NCBI GenBank assembly: GCA_002722055.1
Contig: PBKD01000006.1
Location: 62,001-126,000, forward strand
Origin: Rhodospirillaceae bacterium
GTDB taxonomy: Bacteria; Pseudomonadota; Alphaproteobacteria; SHVP01
Direction: 5' to 3'
DNA length: 64,000 nt
Of this stretch, positions 9,772 to 19,424 are shown piece after piece (the stretch's first letter is position 1; each line of letters opens with the position of its first letter). A program made the translations under genes and the position numbers. A model generated the notes under the pieces. That model did not search any database and was not told the origin of the DNA. It saw only the letters and a program-made list of their open reading frames with translations.

Positions 9772-11117
9772 TGTTTAAAGTTTTTTTATTTTCTATAATT
9801 TTAATTTTTTTGTCTCTTATTGCAGGTTGGGTAGGCACTAAACCCGGTTCAGTTCGAATTATTTGGCTAGACTACGATATAAAAACGTCAATCTCAGTGA
9901 CATTAGTTTTTTTATCAATAATTGTCTTAATTTCTTTCATATTTTATAATTTTATCTTTTCAGTAATTAAAACTAAGAATAAGATCAAAAAAAATATTAT
10001 TAGCAGAAGAGAAGATAGGAGTATAGATTCTCTAAATAAGGGTATAGTAGCTTTGATTAGCGGGGATCGTGAGTTAGCTGAAAAACTATCTAGAGATACT
10101 AAGCATGTCCCAAAATCATTACTACCTCTAGGAATTCTTTTATCAGCCCACTCAGCACATCTTAATAATAATAAGAAATTGGCAACCACTTATTTCGAGC
10201 AAATGCTTGGTCACAAAGAATTAGAATTTCTCGGATTAAGGGGTCTAATGCTTCAAGCAAAATTAGAGAGTGAAAAGATTAAGTATGCAAGAAGAGCATA
10301 TCTTTTAAACCCTAAGTCTGATTGGATTTTAAATAATCTATTTAAATTAGAATCTAAATTAGGTAATTGGAGAGAAGCTGAGAAGATTTTAAGAAATAGT
10401 AAACAGTTTAATCTTGAAGATAGTATTAAATTGAATAGAAAAATTTCAATAACTATTTATCAGCAAGCAAAATTTTATGCAGAAGATCAGGTAACGGCTA
10501 AGTTAAAAAAATATACTGAGGCATTCGATCTGTCTCCAAATTTAGTTCCTCTGTCTATAGATCTAGCAGATTTATATTATAGGAATAATAGGCACAGAAG
10601 GGCAAATAAAGTAATTGAAAAAACATGGAACTTAAACCCTCATCCAGATTTATACGAATTATTTAAGAATATTAATAAATTAGAAAGCCCGGCGAAATTT
10701 TTAAAACAAACTATTAAACTGTCAGAACGTTCTGATAAAACAAATATTGAAGTATGTTTAAGTAAGGCTGAAGCGTATTATTTAATTAAAGATTATCATA
10801 AAGCAAAAGAAATTTTAAAATCTCTGATTGAAAGGAAAATTGATAAGCGCAGCTATATTTTGATGGGAAAAATTGAAGAAGAAGAGAATGGTCCCTTAGT
10901 AGCTAAAAAATGGTATACCTATGATAAAGAGTTATCATTACCGTTATGGGTATGTATGAATTGTGATCATAAAAATAATATTTGGCTTCCAATTTGTGAT
11001 AAATGTAATTCTTTTGATTCTTATGGCTGGGGTTATGATAAATATCAGGAGGTTCAAAGTATTGAATTACAAGAAGAGAGTATAATTGAAGAAAATTTTT
11101 TTAATAAATCAATTTGA
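9771..11117 (+). CDS. HemY-like membrane TPR protein with C-terminal zinc ribbon
   Basis: The protein has 448 residues. Two transmembrane segments lie at about 4-22 and 43-66, as in the HemY_N domain, followed by degenerate TPR helices (about 85-390). A C-terminal Cys4 zinc ribbon is formed by C395, C398, C409 and C412, a feature of alphaproteobacterial members that resembles the LapB rubredoxin-like knuckle. E. coli HemY is an envelope protein of unclear role named for its operon; despite the name it is not protoporphyrinogen oxidase. It ends the haem operon. The family is clear; the function is not. Confidence 0.82.
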   Translation: MFKVFLFSIILIFLSLIAGWVGTKPGSVRIIWLDYDIKTSISVTLVFLSIIVLISFIFYNFIFSVIKTKNKIKKNIISRREDRSIDSLNKGIVALISGDRELAEKLSRDTKHVPKSLLPLGILLSAHSAHLNNNKKLATTYFEQMLGHKELEFLGLRGLMLQAKLESEKIKYARRAYLLNPKSDWILNNLFKLESKLGNWREAEKILRNSKQFNLEDSIKLNRKISITIYQQAKFYAEDQVTAKLKKYTEAFDLSPNLVPLSIDLADLYYRNNRHRRANKVIEKTWNLNPHPDLYELFKNINKLESPAKFLKQTIKLSERSDKTNIEVCLSKAEAYYLIKDYHKAKEILKSLIERKIDKRSYILMGKIEEEENGPLVAKKWYTYDKELSLPLWVCMNCDHKNNIWLPICDKCNSFDSYGWGYDKYQEVQSIELQEESIIEENFFNKSI

Positions 11118-11175
11118 CATTACATATTATTCTAATAGTTTAATTTCACAATAATCCTTATTTCTAAATTAAATA

Positions 11176-12087
11176 ATGAAGAACATACGCACTTTTTGGG
11201 CTGAGATACCAAATGTAACTAAAGCAATTTTTTGGGCTTTATTAGGTACGATTTTTATGACAGCTATGTCTGTTTTAATTAAATATCTTGGAAATGCTCT
11301 CCCTTTTGTTGAGGTGGCTTGGTTTAGAGCTTTTTTTGGATTAATAATCATTTGTCCATTTATAGTAAAAAGAGGTGGTATAAGAGCTTTATATACTAAA
11401 AAACTCACAATGCACTTAATTAGGGGAGTGCTGGCAGTTATGGCAATGCTTAGTGGTTTTTATGCCGTTACAGTTCTTCCTCTAACATTAGTAACAACTC
11501 TAGGTTTTTCCAGACCATTATTTATGATTCCTCTAGCAATATTATTCTTACATGAAGTTGTGAAGATGCGGCGATGGTCAGCAACAATTATAGGCTTTAT
11601 CGGAATCTTAATTGCTATTAGACCTTCTGGTGATGTTGAGCCAGCAGTTTTGATTGCTTTATTCAGTTCATTCATATTTGCGATAGTAATGATTACAACA
11701 AAAAAACTATCTTCTACCGAGGCTCCTACAACCCTAATGTTTTATCAAGGTTTTCTATCATCCTTATTTATACTTCCTTTGTGTCTATTTTATTGGGTAA
11801 CGCCAAGCTTAAAAGAATTTATTTTACTTTTCATGCTAGCTGTATTCGGTTCATTAAGTATAAACTGCACTATAAGAGCATTAAAATTAGCTGATACAAC
11901 AATTGTTTCACCTATAGAGTATATAAGAATAATATTTGCAAGTTTTGCTGGTTTTATCATCTTTATGGAAATCCCTAGTATTTGGACTTTATTAGGTGGA
12001 ATTATAATTATACTTTCCACAGTATATATCGCTTTTAGAGAATCTCGCTTAGGATATGATAAAACTACTACTGATATTAATTCATAA
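11176..12087 (+). CDS. DMT superfamily (EamA) transporter
   Basis: The protein has 303 residues with about ten hydrophobic segments arranged as two EamA repeats (roughly 15-150 and 160-290). RALKLADTTIVSPIEYIRI in the second repeat is typical of the RhaT/YdcZ-like drug/metabolite exporter group. The substrate is unknown. It is a paralogue of the minus-strand protein at 27884-28747, with which it shares the KLS-E core and the closing GGxIIxLSTxYI. The 58-base gap after hemY shows no clear terminator. Confidence 0.85.
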   Translation: MKNIRTFWAEIPNVTKAIFWALLGTIFMTAMSVLIKYLGNALPFVEVAWFRAFFGLIIICPFIVKRGGIRALYTKKLTMHLIRGVLAVMAMLSGFYAVTVLPLTLVTTLGFSRPLFMIPLAILFLHEVVKMRRWSATIIGFIGILIAIRPSGDVEPAVLIALFSSFIFAIVMITTKKLSSTEAPTTLMFYQGFLSSLFILPLCLFYWVTPSLKEFILLFMLAVFGSLSINCTIRALKLADTTIVSPIEYIRIIFASFAGFIIFMEIPSIWTLLGGIIIILSTVYIAFRESRLGYDKTTTDINS

Positions 12088-12125
12088 ATTTCATTTGAAA
12101 TAAATTTATTTCTAAGGAGATAGTT

Positions 12126-12422
12126 ATGGCTGCCTATATGCTTGTAAGTGCAAAAATTCATAATCCAACTAAATTTTCAGAATATAGTAAAAAAATGTTA
12201 CATTTAATTAAAATTTATGATGGAGAATATCTAGCAAAGGGAAGTATTTCTGATATTTTAGAGGGAAATTTTGATAAAAGTAGAAAAATATTAATTGCAA
12301 AATACCCATCTATTCAACAAATACATGACATGTGGAACTCAGAGGAGTATAAAAAAATAAAAAAAATTAGAATAGATATCGCAGATGTGGATGTAATTAT
12401 TATTGAGGGCTTAAAATCATGA
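12126..12422 (+). CDS. DUF1330 family protein
   Basis: This 98-residue protein belongs to the DUF1330 ferredoxin-like (dimeric alpha/beta barrel) family. The start AAYMLVSAKIHNPTKFSEY and the closing ADVDVIIIEG match the family pattern. Its role is unknown; related folds include small monooxygenases and stress-response dimers. A strong AAGGAG Shine-Dalgarno sits six bases before the ATG. It precedes mmsA by 66 bases. Nothing in the sequence shows a catalytic residue set. Confidence 0.8.
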   Translation: MAAYMLVSAKIHNPTKFSEYSKKMLHLIKIYDGEYLAKGSISDILEGNFDKSRKILIAKYPSIQQIHDMWNSEEYKKIKKIRIDIADVDVIIIEGLKS

Positions 12423-12488
12423 TATATTTTTTATATGAGAAAGTTAAATATGAATGTCATAATTAATTATATAGATAAGGGGTAGAAA

Positions 12489-13982
12489 ATGGACAAACTT
12501 CATCATTTTATAAATGGTAATGCAGTTAAGTTATCAAATGGACGTTCAGGTCCTGTTTTTAATCCATCGTCTGGAGAGCAAATTGCTGAAGTTCCATATG
12601 CTGATGAAGATACTACAAATGAGGCAATAGCGGCAGCTAAATCTGCATTTCCTGAATGGGCATCTACACCATCTGTACAAAGAGCTAGATTTTTATTTAA
12701 ATTTTTAGAATTAATGAATAGACATAAAGAAGAAATTGCACAAATTGTAACAAGAGAACATGGAAAGACTATACCAGATGCTATCGGTTCCATTACAAGA
12801 GGTTTAGAAGTAGTAGAGTTTGCATGCGGAATTCCCCAAGTCCTTAAAGGAGAATTTTCAGAAAATGTAGGAACAGATATTGATTCTTGGTCTATACGGC
12901 AACCTGTAGGTATTTGCGCAGGCATTACACCTTTTAATTTCCCTGCAATGGTTCCAATGTGGATGTTCCCTATAGCTATAGCATGTGGCAACACATTTGT
13001 TTTAAAACCTAGTGAGAAGGATCCGTCAGCTCCATTATTTATGGCTAATCTTTTAAAAGAAGCAGGGCTGCCAGATGGTGTATTTAATGTTATTAATGGT
13101 GATGCTGAAGCTGTAACAACAATACTTAAAAACCCTGACATAGGAGCTATAAGTTTTGTCGGTTCAACCAGTATAGCTGAAAAAATTTATACATCTGCGT
13201 CTGCTAATGGTAAGCGTGTTCAAGCTCTAGGTGGCGCAAAAAATCATATGATTGTTATGCCTGATGCGGATATGGATCAGGCATCAGATGCTCTAATGGG
13301 GGCTGCTTTTGGTTCTGCGGGTGAACGCTGTATGGCTGTTTCAGTTGCTGTAGCAGTTGGATCCGCAGGTGATGAAATTATAAAAAGATTGTCACCAAGA
13401 GTTTCTTCACTGAAAGTAGGGCCGGGAAATGACTCTCAGTCAGAAATGGGCCCATTAATTACTAAACAACATTTTGAAAAAGTAAAAGAATACATAAAAA
13501 TTGGAGAAAACGAAGGGGCTGAATTACTGGTAGATGGAAGAAATATTAAGCTTCAGGGTTATGAAAATGGATATTTCCTTGGAGGCACTCTATTTGATAA
13601 GGTGACTCCTAGCATGAGGATATATAAAGAAGAAATATTCGGTCCAGTTTTATCTGTTGTGAGAGCTAAAAGTTTTGAAGAAGCTTCCTATTTAGTTGAT
13701 AAGCATGAGTATGGAAATGGTGCCGCTATATTCACAAGGGATGGTGATGCAGCAAGAGAGTTCACACATAGAGCTCAAGCTGGTATGATTGGAGTTAATG
13801 TTCCAATACCGGTTCCAATGGCTTTTCATTCTTTTGGCGGATGGAAGAAATCAATTTTTGGTGATCACAGTATTCATGGCACTGAAGGTGTACATTTTTA
13901 TACAAAGCTTAAGACTGTTACATCCAGATGGCCAACAGGTATCAGGTCTGGAGCAGAATATAATTTTCCCTCTATGAAGTAA
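12489..13982 (+). CDS. mmsA: methylmalonate-semialdehyde dehydrogenase (CoA-acylating)
   Basis: MmsA oxidises methylmalonate or malonate semialdehyde to propionyl- or acetyl-CoA in valine, thymine, inositol or beta-alanine catabolism. It has 497 residues. The catalytic Cys is in the MmsA/IolA-type GERCMAVSVAVAVG rather than the GQxC of ordinary aldehyde dehydrogenases. The substrate loop TPFNFPAMVPMWMFP and the PVPMAFHSFGGWK closing block are also characteristic. A strong AAGGGG ribosome site precedes it. MsrA follows by 6 bases. Assignment is secure; which semialdehyde matters here is not known. Confidence 0.95.
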   Translation: MDKLHHFINGNAVKLSNGRSGPVFNPSSGEQIAEVPYADEDTTNEAIAAAKSAFPEWASTPSVQRARFLFKFLELMNRHKEEIAQIVTREHGKTIPDAIGSITRGLEVVEFACGIPQVLKGEFSENVGTDIDSWSIRQPVGICAGITPFNFPAMVPMWMFPIAIACGNTFVLKPSEKDPSAPLFMANLLKEAGLPDGVFNVINGDAEAVTTILKNPDIGAISFVGSTSIAEKIYTSASANGKRVQALGGAKNHMIVMPDADMDQASDALMGAAFGSAGERCMAVSVAVAVGSAGDEIIKRLSPRVSSLKVGPGNDSQSEMGPLITKQHFEKVKEYIKIGENEGAELLVDGRNIKLQGYENGYFLGGTLFDKVTPSMRIYKEEIFGPVLSVVRAKSFEEASYLVDKHEYGNGAAIFTRDGDAAREFTHRAQAGMIGVNVPIPVPMAFHSFGGWKKSIFGDHSIHGTEGVHFYTKLKTVTSRWPTGIRSGAEYNFPSMK

Positions 13983-13988
13983 TGAAAT

Positions 13989-14603
13989 ATGATATTCAAA
14001 AAACATTTAAATATTAGCCCAAGTGACTTTCCAGAACCTGAGGTTGATATTGATTCTTCCGAATCTAAACAAATGGCTATTTTAGGTGGTGGTTGTTTTT
14101 GGTGCGTAGAACAAATATTTGATGAAGTTTTTGGAATAGAAACTGTTATTTCTGGTTATAGTGGCGGTAACTCAGAAACAGCAAATTACGAAGCCGTCTG
14201 TTCAGGAAATACCGACCATATTGAAGTTGTTCAAATAGAATTTGATAGTAATAAAATTACTTTTGGTAAGGTACTAAAATTGTTTTTCTCTGTTGTACAT
14301 GATCCTACCCAAATTGAAAGGCAAGGTGCTGACATTGGATTCCAATATAGTTCAGTAATTTTTTGTAAGAACAAAGAACAATTTAATGTTTCAAAACAGT
14401 ATATAAAAAAATTAAATCAATCAAAAATTTTTTCTAACCCAATAGCAACCAAAGTCATAAATTTAAAAGAATTTTATGAGGCTGAGAGTTATCATCAAAA
14501 ATACGCTAAAAATAATCCAAATCAGCCTTATATTTTAGGAGTATCATATCCAAAACTTCAGATGTTGGTGAGCTCTTTTCCTGAGTTAATTAAAAGTAGA
14601 TAA
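13989..14603 (+). CDS. msrA: peptide methionine-S-sulfoxide reductase
   Basis: MsrA repairs methionine-S-oxide in proteins. The 204-residue protein has the catalytic motif GGGCFWC (C36 nucleophile), followed by GYSGG and the Glu-rich HIEVVQIEFD strand. HDPTQIERQGADIGFQYSS and the closing SYHQKYAKNNPNQPY are also classical. No signal peptide is seen, so it is cytosolic. Spacing of 6 bases to mmsA and 19 to the M24 peptidase suggests one operon. Confidence 0.96.
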   Translation: MIFKKHLNISPSDFPEPEVDIDSSESKQMAILGGGCFWCVEQIFDEVFGIETVISGYSGGNSETANYEAVCSGNTDHIEVVQIEFDSNKITFGKVLKLFFSVVHDPTQIERQGADIGFQYSSVIFCKNKEQFNVSKQYIKKLNQSKIFSNPIATKVINLKEFYEAESYHQKYAKNNPNQPYILGVSYPKLQMLVSSFPELIKSR

Positions 14604-14622
14604 ATTTTTTTGGAGTTTAACT

Positions 14623-15864
14623 ATGTTATTAAACAAACCACGTGCTTATGAAATTATGGATAAGTACAAACTTGATGCTTTATTAGCTGTTACTCCAAGA
14701 AATATTTATTATTTAACTGATTTTTCTGGTTTTAATAACAGAACACAAAGAAGTTTCTATGAGTATGCTCTATTCCCTAGAGATGAAGATGCTCCTGCAG
14801 CTTATATAACCACTGCTGTTGAACTTCCGCGAATGAGTGATTTTCCCACTTGGGTTCCAAATATTCAGACTTATACTCACCCAGTGAATCTTGCAAAGAG
14901 AGATTATGATCCTTCTACTGAAGATGCAGAAGCTGGAATGCCAATTAATTGGCCAATTAGAAAGCATAGAAACTTACCGGACAGAGAGAAGCAATGGTTA
15001 GAGCTAAAGAGCAGGTATGGAGAGAATATATCAGCCTCTCCTTTGTTAGCTCTTAAAAAGGCTCTTAAAGATGCGCTATTAGATAAAGCAATAATTGGTA
15101 CTGATGATCCGAGAGTACTAAATTGGCTAAACGAAGATGGTTTAGAATCTATAAAATCGGTGGAAGCAACTAATATTTTTAGAGAAATTAGGATGGTTAA
15201 ATCACCTGATGAAATTAAATTATTAACAAAGGCTGCGCAAATTAATGAACAGGGAATGGAAGCTGCTATTAATTCTGTAGAAGAAGGAGTCAATTGGCAA
15301 GATATCGAGTCAAGTTTTTTCAATAAAGTTTCGAGTTTAGGTGGTCAAGGTGTGTATATTACTGCAGGCCCAGGAGGTTTGCCTCATCATTCAGTAGTTA
15401 CTGGAAAACCAATAATGTTAGACTCTCTATGTACTTATAAACTATATCATGGAGATATAGGTAGAACGGTCATTGTAGGAGAACCAAGTAAAGAGGTTCT
15501 AAAAAGAAATAAAGCTATGATTGCTGGATGGGAAAAAGCAGTTGAGTTAATCAAACCTGGATTAACTGGTTCAAAATTAACATCTGAGGTTTTAAAAGTG
15601 ATGGATAAAAAGGGTTTTCCAGGGTTTATAATTGTAACTCCCCACTCCATAGGCTTAGAACATACAGATCATCCATTACCAATAGGTAACGAAATGCCAG
15701 GATCGAAAGGAGATTTTGTTTTTTTAGAGAATATGGTTGTAAATGTTGATATGCCATATCATGAGTATGCTTGGGGCTCAATGCATCTAGAGGATACATT
15801 AGTAATTACAGCAAATGGTTCTAGAGCAATTACATCAGAAAAAACAGAAATAGTTATTAAATAG
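14623..15864 (+). CDS. M24 family metallopeptidase (Xaa-Pro aminopeptidase/creatinase fold)
   Basis: The protein has 413 residues: an N-terminal creatinase-type domain (about 1-190) and a C-terminal pita-bread domain. All five metal ligands of M24 enzymes appear intact: the Asp of MLDSL, the Asp of HGDIGRT eleven residues later, the His of TPHSIGLEH, and the Glu residues of LENMVV and HLEDT. It should therefore bind two metals. The family includes Xaa-Pro peptidases, creatinase and the DMSP lyase DddP; I cannot assign a substrate, and the N-terminal sequence does not look like DddP. A GGAG ribosome site precedes the ATG. Confidence 0.85.
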   Translation: MLLNKPRAYEIMDKYKLDALLAVTPRNIYYLTDFSGFNNRTQRSFYEYALFPRDEDAPAAYITTAVELPRMSDFPTWVPNIQTYTHPVNLAKRDYDPSTEDAEAGMPINWPIRKHRNLPDREKQWLELKSRYGENISASPLLALKKALKDALLDKAIIGTDDPRVLNWLNEDGLESIKSVEATNIFREIRMVKSPDEIKLLTKAAQINEQGMEAAINSVEEGVNWQDIESSFFNKVSSLGGQGVYITAGPGGLPHHSVVTGKPIMLDSLCTYKLYHGDIGRTVIVGEPSKEVLKRNKAMIAGWEKAVELIKPGLTGSKLTSEVLKVMDKKGFPGFIIVTPHSIGLEHTDHPLPIGNEMPGSKGDFVFLENMVVNVDMPYHEYAWGSMHLEDTLVITANGSRAITSEKTEIVIK

Positions 15865-15873
15865 TATATTTAT

Positions 15874-17109
15874 TTATTCAAACCTTAAGGCTTCAATAGG
15901 ATCGAGAAGAGAAGCTTTTCTTGCTGGGTATGCACCAAAGATTATTCCGATCGCTGCCGAAAAAAAGAATGCAATAATTATTGAATTAATATCAATTGTA
16001 GTTGGCCAACCTGCTGTTTTTGAAATTAGGTAAGAAAGAATTATTCCAAATATTATTCCTATCAATCCACCAATTAAAGATAATGTTATCGACTCAACAA
16101 TGAATTGCATTAAGATATCTTTTCTTTTTGCTCCTAAAGCCATTCTAAGACCTATTTCTTTAGTTCTTTCAGTTACAGAGACAAGCATAATATTCATTAT
16201 TCCTATTCCTCCAACAACTAGAGCAATTGAAGCAACTGCTCCTAAAAGTAAAGTGAAGACGCCTATACTTTGAGATACCGTATTTCTTATTTCTTCTAAA
16301 TTATGTATTTTAAAGTCATCTTCTTTTCCTGGTCTTATTTTATGTTGTTTTCTAAGTATCTCTTTGATTTGTTCTTCAGCTTCAGTCATTTGTGAAGAAT
16401 CTATTACTTTTACCCAAATAACATGGACCATATTCGGTCGGGCACGTTTATTCGATCCCAGTATTCTTTTCTGAACCGTTTGTATAGGAATTATAATTAT
16501 ATCATCTTGATCTTTTCCATCAGCTGACTGGCCTTTTGATTCTAGAACACCAATCACTTTTATTGGTACACGGTTAATTCTAATTATTGTACCAACCGGG
16601 CTACTATTAGGACTGATATTATCTACTACAGTTTTTCCTAATATACCGATTTTTGCGGTACTGTTATTTTCTATTTCATTAAACATTCTACCTTCAGCAA
16701 TAGACCAATCACGAGCAATAAAAAAGTTTCTATTAGCTCCTGTAATATCAGTAGACCAGTTAAAATTACCTGAAATAACTTGCCCTTTTGTATGGATAGT
16801 GGGAGTAGCAATAGAAATTAATTTTTTATTATTTGCTATTAATTCTACATCCTTAATTGTTAGAGAAAGCTTAGAGCCAGCACCCATTCTCGCTCCCGAG
16901 TCTCTAGAAGAAGCATTAACAATAATTAGTAAGTTTGAACCTAGAGCTTCTATTTGACCAACTATTTTATCTTGAGCTCCTGTTCCAATAGATACAAGCG
17001 CAATTACAGCAGCAACACCTATAATCACTCCCAACATGGTTAGTATACTTCGAAGAGCATTAACTCTAAGTGCTTTTAGTGCTATAATAAAAGTTTGAGA
17101 TAAATTCAT
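15874..17109 (-). CDS. MacB-type ABC transporter permease (FtsX/MacB_PCD)
   Basis: The protein has 411 residues: an N-terminal transmembrane helix (about 20-45), a periplasmic MacB_PCD core domain (about 50-260) and three C-terminal helices of the FtsX domain (about 280-405). VVGGIGIMNIMLVSVTERTKEIG is typical of the MacB permease core. Unlike E. coli MacB, the ATPase is a separate gene upstream. It forms an ABC mechanotransmission exporter with the two genes before it. The substrate (macrolide, peptide or lipid-like) is not predictable. Confidence 0.9.
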   Translation of the reverse strand: MNLSQTFIIALKALRVNALRSILTMLGVIIGVAAVIALVSIGTGAQDKIVGQIEALGSNLLIIVNASSRDSGARMGAGSKLSLTIKDVELIANNKKLISIATPTIHTKGQVISGNFNWSTDITGANRNFFIARDWSIAEGRMFNEIENNSTAKIGILGKTVVDNISPNSSPVGTIIRINRVPIKVIGVLESKGQSADGKDQDDIIIIPIQTVQKRILGSNKRARPNMVHVIWVKVIDSSQMTEAEEQIKEILRKQHKIRPGKEDDFKIHNLEEIRNTVSQSIGVFTLLLGAVASIALVVGGIGIMNIMLVSVTERTKEIGLRMALGAKRKDILMQFIVESITLSLIGGLIGIIFGIILSYLISKTAGWPTTIDINSIIIAFFFSAAIGIIFGAYPARKASLLDPIEALRFE

Positions 17110-17121
17110 CTATTACTGTTC

Positions 17122-17805
17122 TTAAATTTTATTATTATCTTCAATAATAACTCCATCTCTAAAAGTAATTACTCTTTTTGCATGAAATGCTATATCTATT
17201 TCATGAGTTACTATAATTATTGTAATGCCTGAGTTATTCAGCTCATGAAAAATAGTCATTACTTCTTCACCAGTTTTGGTGTCAAGAGCTCCTGTTGGCT
17301 CGTCAGCCAGGACTACAACAGGCTCATTAACTAATGCTCTTGCAATTGCAACTCTTTGTTGTTGTCCTCCAGATAGCTGATTAGGTTTATGGTTAAAGCG
17401 ATCCCTAAGGCCAACTAGATCTAATTTATTTTTAGCCTTTGATTCTCTTTCTTTATAGTTTATGCCGCTATATATTAGAGGTATTTCAACATTTTCTATT
17501 GCTGTTGTTCGAGCTAGAAGATTAAAATTTTGAAAGACAAATCCAATTTTTTTGTTTCTGATTTCTGCTAATTCATTATTATCCAATTTACTAACAATAT
17601 TTTTATCAAGTATATATTCTCCAGTTGAAGGCTTGTCTAAGCATCCAAGTAAGTTCATTAATGTAGACTTCCCCGACCCTGACGGTCCCATTATCGCAAC
17701 AAACTCTCCATTTTGGATTGTAAGATCAACATTTTTTAATGCCTCTACCTTGTTTTGACCTATTTGATAAGTTTTTGAGAGGTTATTTAATTTTATTAAG
17801 TCCAT
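17122..17805 (-). CDS. MacB/LolD-type ABC transporter ATPase
   Basis: The protein has 227 residues. Walker [10 protein letters not shown] is at 40-48, the signature [15 protein letters not shown] follows, and Walker B is [12 protein letters not shown] with an H-loop in VTHE. It powers the permease encoded 12 bases downstream. The adaptor gene lies 14 bases upstream, so the order is adaptor-ATPase-permease. Family assignment is secure at the MacB/LolD level. Confidence 0.93.
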   Translation of the reverse strand: MDLIKLNNLSKTYQIGQNKVEALKNVDLTIQNGEFVAIMGPSGSGKSTLMNLLGCLDKPSTGEYILDKNIVSKLDNNELAEIRNKKIGFVFQNFNLLARTTAIENVEIPLIYSGINYKERESKAKNKLDLVGLRDRFNHKPNQLSGGQQQRVAIARALVNEPVVVLADEPTGALDTKTGEEVMTIFHELNNSGITIIIVTHEIDIAFHAKRVITFRDGVIIEDNNKI

Positions 17806-17819
17806 TTCAGAAATCCGGA

Positions 17820-19349
17820 TTATCTTTTTTTAATACCCAAAATTACTTTTTCCCCCGGGCTAATATTATTACTTTTAACTATAATAAAATTAGTGTCTGT
17901 TTCTATAAATTTAATATTTTTCTCATAAATCTCATCATTATCTCTCAAAACTGATACTTTGCCAGTTGTATTATGTGTAATATTTTTAAGTTTTAAAATA
18001 TTTTTATATTTTAAAACTTGCTTAGGATTTAAAATTGAAATGAATTTATTTTCAAAAGATTTTTTTTCAATTTCAATTCTTTCTTTTTTATTAATTTCAT
18101 TACCAAAAGATTTATTAATTTCACGAATAGATTTTGACTGGTTTTTTAAGAGTAATGAAAGTTTTTCTCTCTGAGTAATATCTAAATTAAGAGCAGATGT
18201 TAGATTTTTTGTTACTTTTTCCATTTGTTTTTTATGCTTCTTAATTTTTTCTCTTTTACTTAAATCGTTTTTATAACTTAAGGCTCTTAATGGAATTAAA
18301 ATTACATTTTTTAACTCTTTTGTTATTATATCAACTGTTGCAGTCATACCCGGAAGAAGAATTTGATTATTATTATTTACCGAAACTATTACACCATAAG
18401 TAACAACATTTTGAACAACCGTTGGAGCTTGTCTTATTTGAATAACTTCTCCTTTGAATACTTTATCTTGAAATGCATCAACTGAAAATTCTACATACTG
18501 ACCTAATTCAATTTGGCCAATATCTGCTTCATCAACATTTGTTTCTACCTGCATTTTTTTTGTATTCTGTGCTATTGTAAATAATACGGGAGTGTTAAGA
18601 CTTGCTGCAACGGTTTGGCCCAAATTTACTTTTCTGTCTATAACTGTTCCATTAACTGGCGCTCTTATGAAAGTATGTTGCAGTTGAATTATACTTTGCT
18701 CAAGTAAGGCTTCTTTTTGATTGATTTGAGCTTTCGCATTTAACACTTGAGCAGAGACAAATTTTTGATTAGCTAAGGCGGCTTCATAATTTGCTTTTGC
18801 AGACCTCATTTGAGCTTCTAAAGCTTCATACTCAGACTTAAACTTTAGTACTCGTGTATCAGACACAACACCTTTCTTTTTAAGTTCTTCATTTTGGAGA
18901 TAAACCCTTTCAGCTTCATTAGCAGAAGCTTTTCTATTTTCTAAACTTGCTAAAGATGAGGCGAGTTCAGATTTAGCTCTTTCTTTGTTAGCAATTTGCA
19001 TTTTTAAATTTGCTTGGGCAACTGATAAATTTGCTTCAGCTTGTCTGACTTGCGACTCAAATGATCTAGGGTCGATTCTTGCAAGTAATTGGTCTTTTAT
19101 CACGGAGGAGTTAAAATCAACTAATAGTTCAGATATTTGGCCTGTGATTTGACTACCTACATCAACTGTAACCACGGCTTTTAATTTCCCTGAAGTTGAG
19201 ATAATGTTCTTTATGTTACCCTTAGTAATTATATGCGTTTCATAGTCTGTTTTTTTATTTTTAGTAGAAAAGTATGAAAAAAAAATAGCTACTATAATTA
19301 AAGCGCTAACTATAAAATAATATTTTTTATTAAGAAATTTCTTAAACAT
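17820..19349 (-). CDS. MacA-like periplasmic adaptor with extra helical insert
   Basis: This is a 509-residue membrane-fusion protein. An N-terminal anchor helix (about 11-28) is followed by a lipoyl half-motif (about 55-95), a long alpha-hairpin (about 96-225), the second lipoyl half ([20 protein letters not shown], 228-247) and a beta-barrel with the [11 protein letters not shown] block (331-341). About 100 residues, 360-460, interrupt the C-terminal membrane-proximal domain. They are lysine-rich and helical, with [11 protein letters not shown] and [10 protein letters not shown], which resemble LTxxQ repeats of Spy/CpxP. The normal domain end resumes at [10 protein letters not shown]. It is first of the exporter operon. 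Confidence 0.88.
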   Translation of the reverse strand: MFKKFLNKKYYFIVSALIIVAIFFSYFSTKNKKTDYETHIITKGNIKNIISTSGKLKAVVTVDVGSQITGQISELLVDFNSSVIKDQLLARIDPRSFESQVRQAEANLSVAQANLKMQIANKERAKSELASSLASLENRKASANEAERVYLQNEELKKKGVVSDTRVLKFKSEYEALEAQMRSAKANYEAALANQKFVSAQVLNAKAQINQKEALLEQSIIQLQHTFIRAPVNGTVIDRKVNLGQTVAASLNTPVLFTIAQNTKKMQVETNVDEADIGQIELGQYVEFSVDAFQDKVFKGEVIQIRQAPTVVQNVVTYGVIVSVNNNNQILLPGMTATVDIITKELKNVILIPLRALSYKNDLSKREKIKKHKKQMEKVTKNLTSALNLDITQREKLSLLLKNQSKSIREINKSFGNEINKKERIEIEKKSFENKFISILNPKQVLKYKNILKLKNITHNTTGKVSVLRDNDEIYEKNIKFIETDTNFIIVKSNNISPGEKVILGIKKR

Positions 19350-19424
19350 TTTATTTTACTTTTTAAGAAAAAAGAATTGTAAATATTATATGTTTTAATT
19401 ATATGCTAATCAAGTGAGGAAATA

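Noticed and set aside
12503..13141. 212-codon open frame on the minus strand inside mmsA
   Set aside because: It is a mirror of the conserved MmsA coding frame, with no family features and no ribosome site.
14904..15323. 139-codon minus-strand frame inside the M24 peptidase gene
   Set aside because: Shadow of a conserved gene; Ser/Leu-rich without any domain pattern.
14623..15864. DMSP lyase DddP
   Set aside because: The M24 fold and metal ligands fit, but the N-terminal part does not resemble DddP, so only the general family is called.
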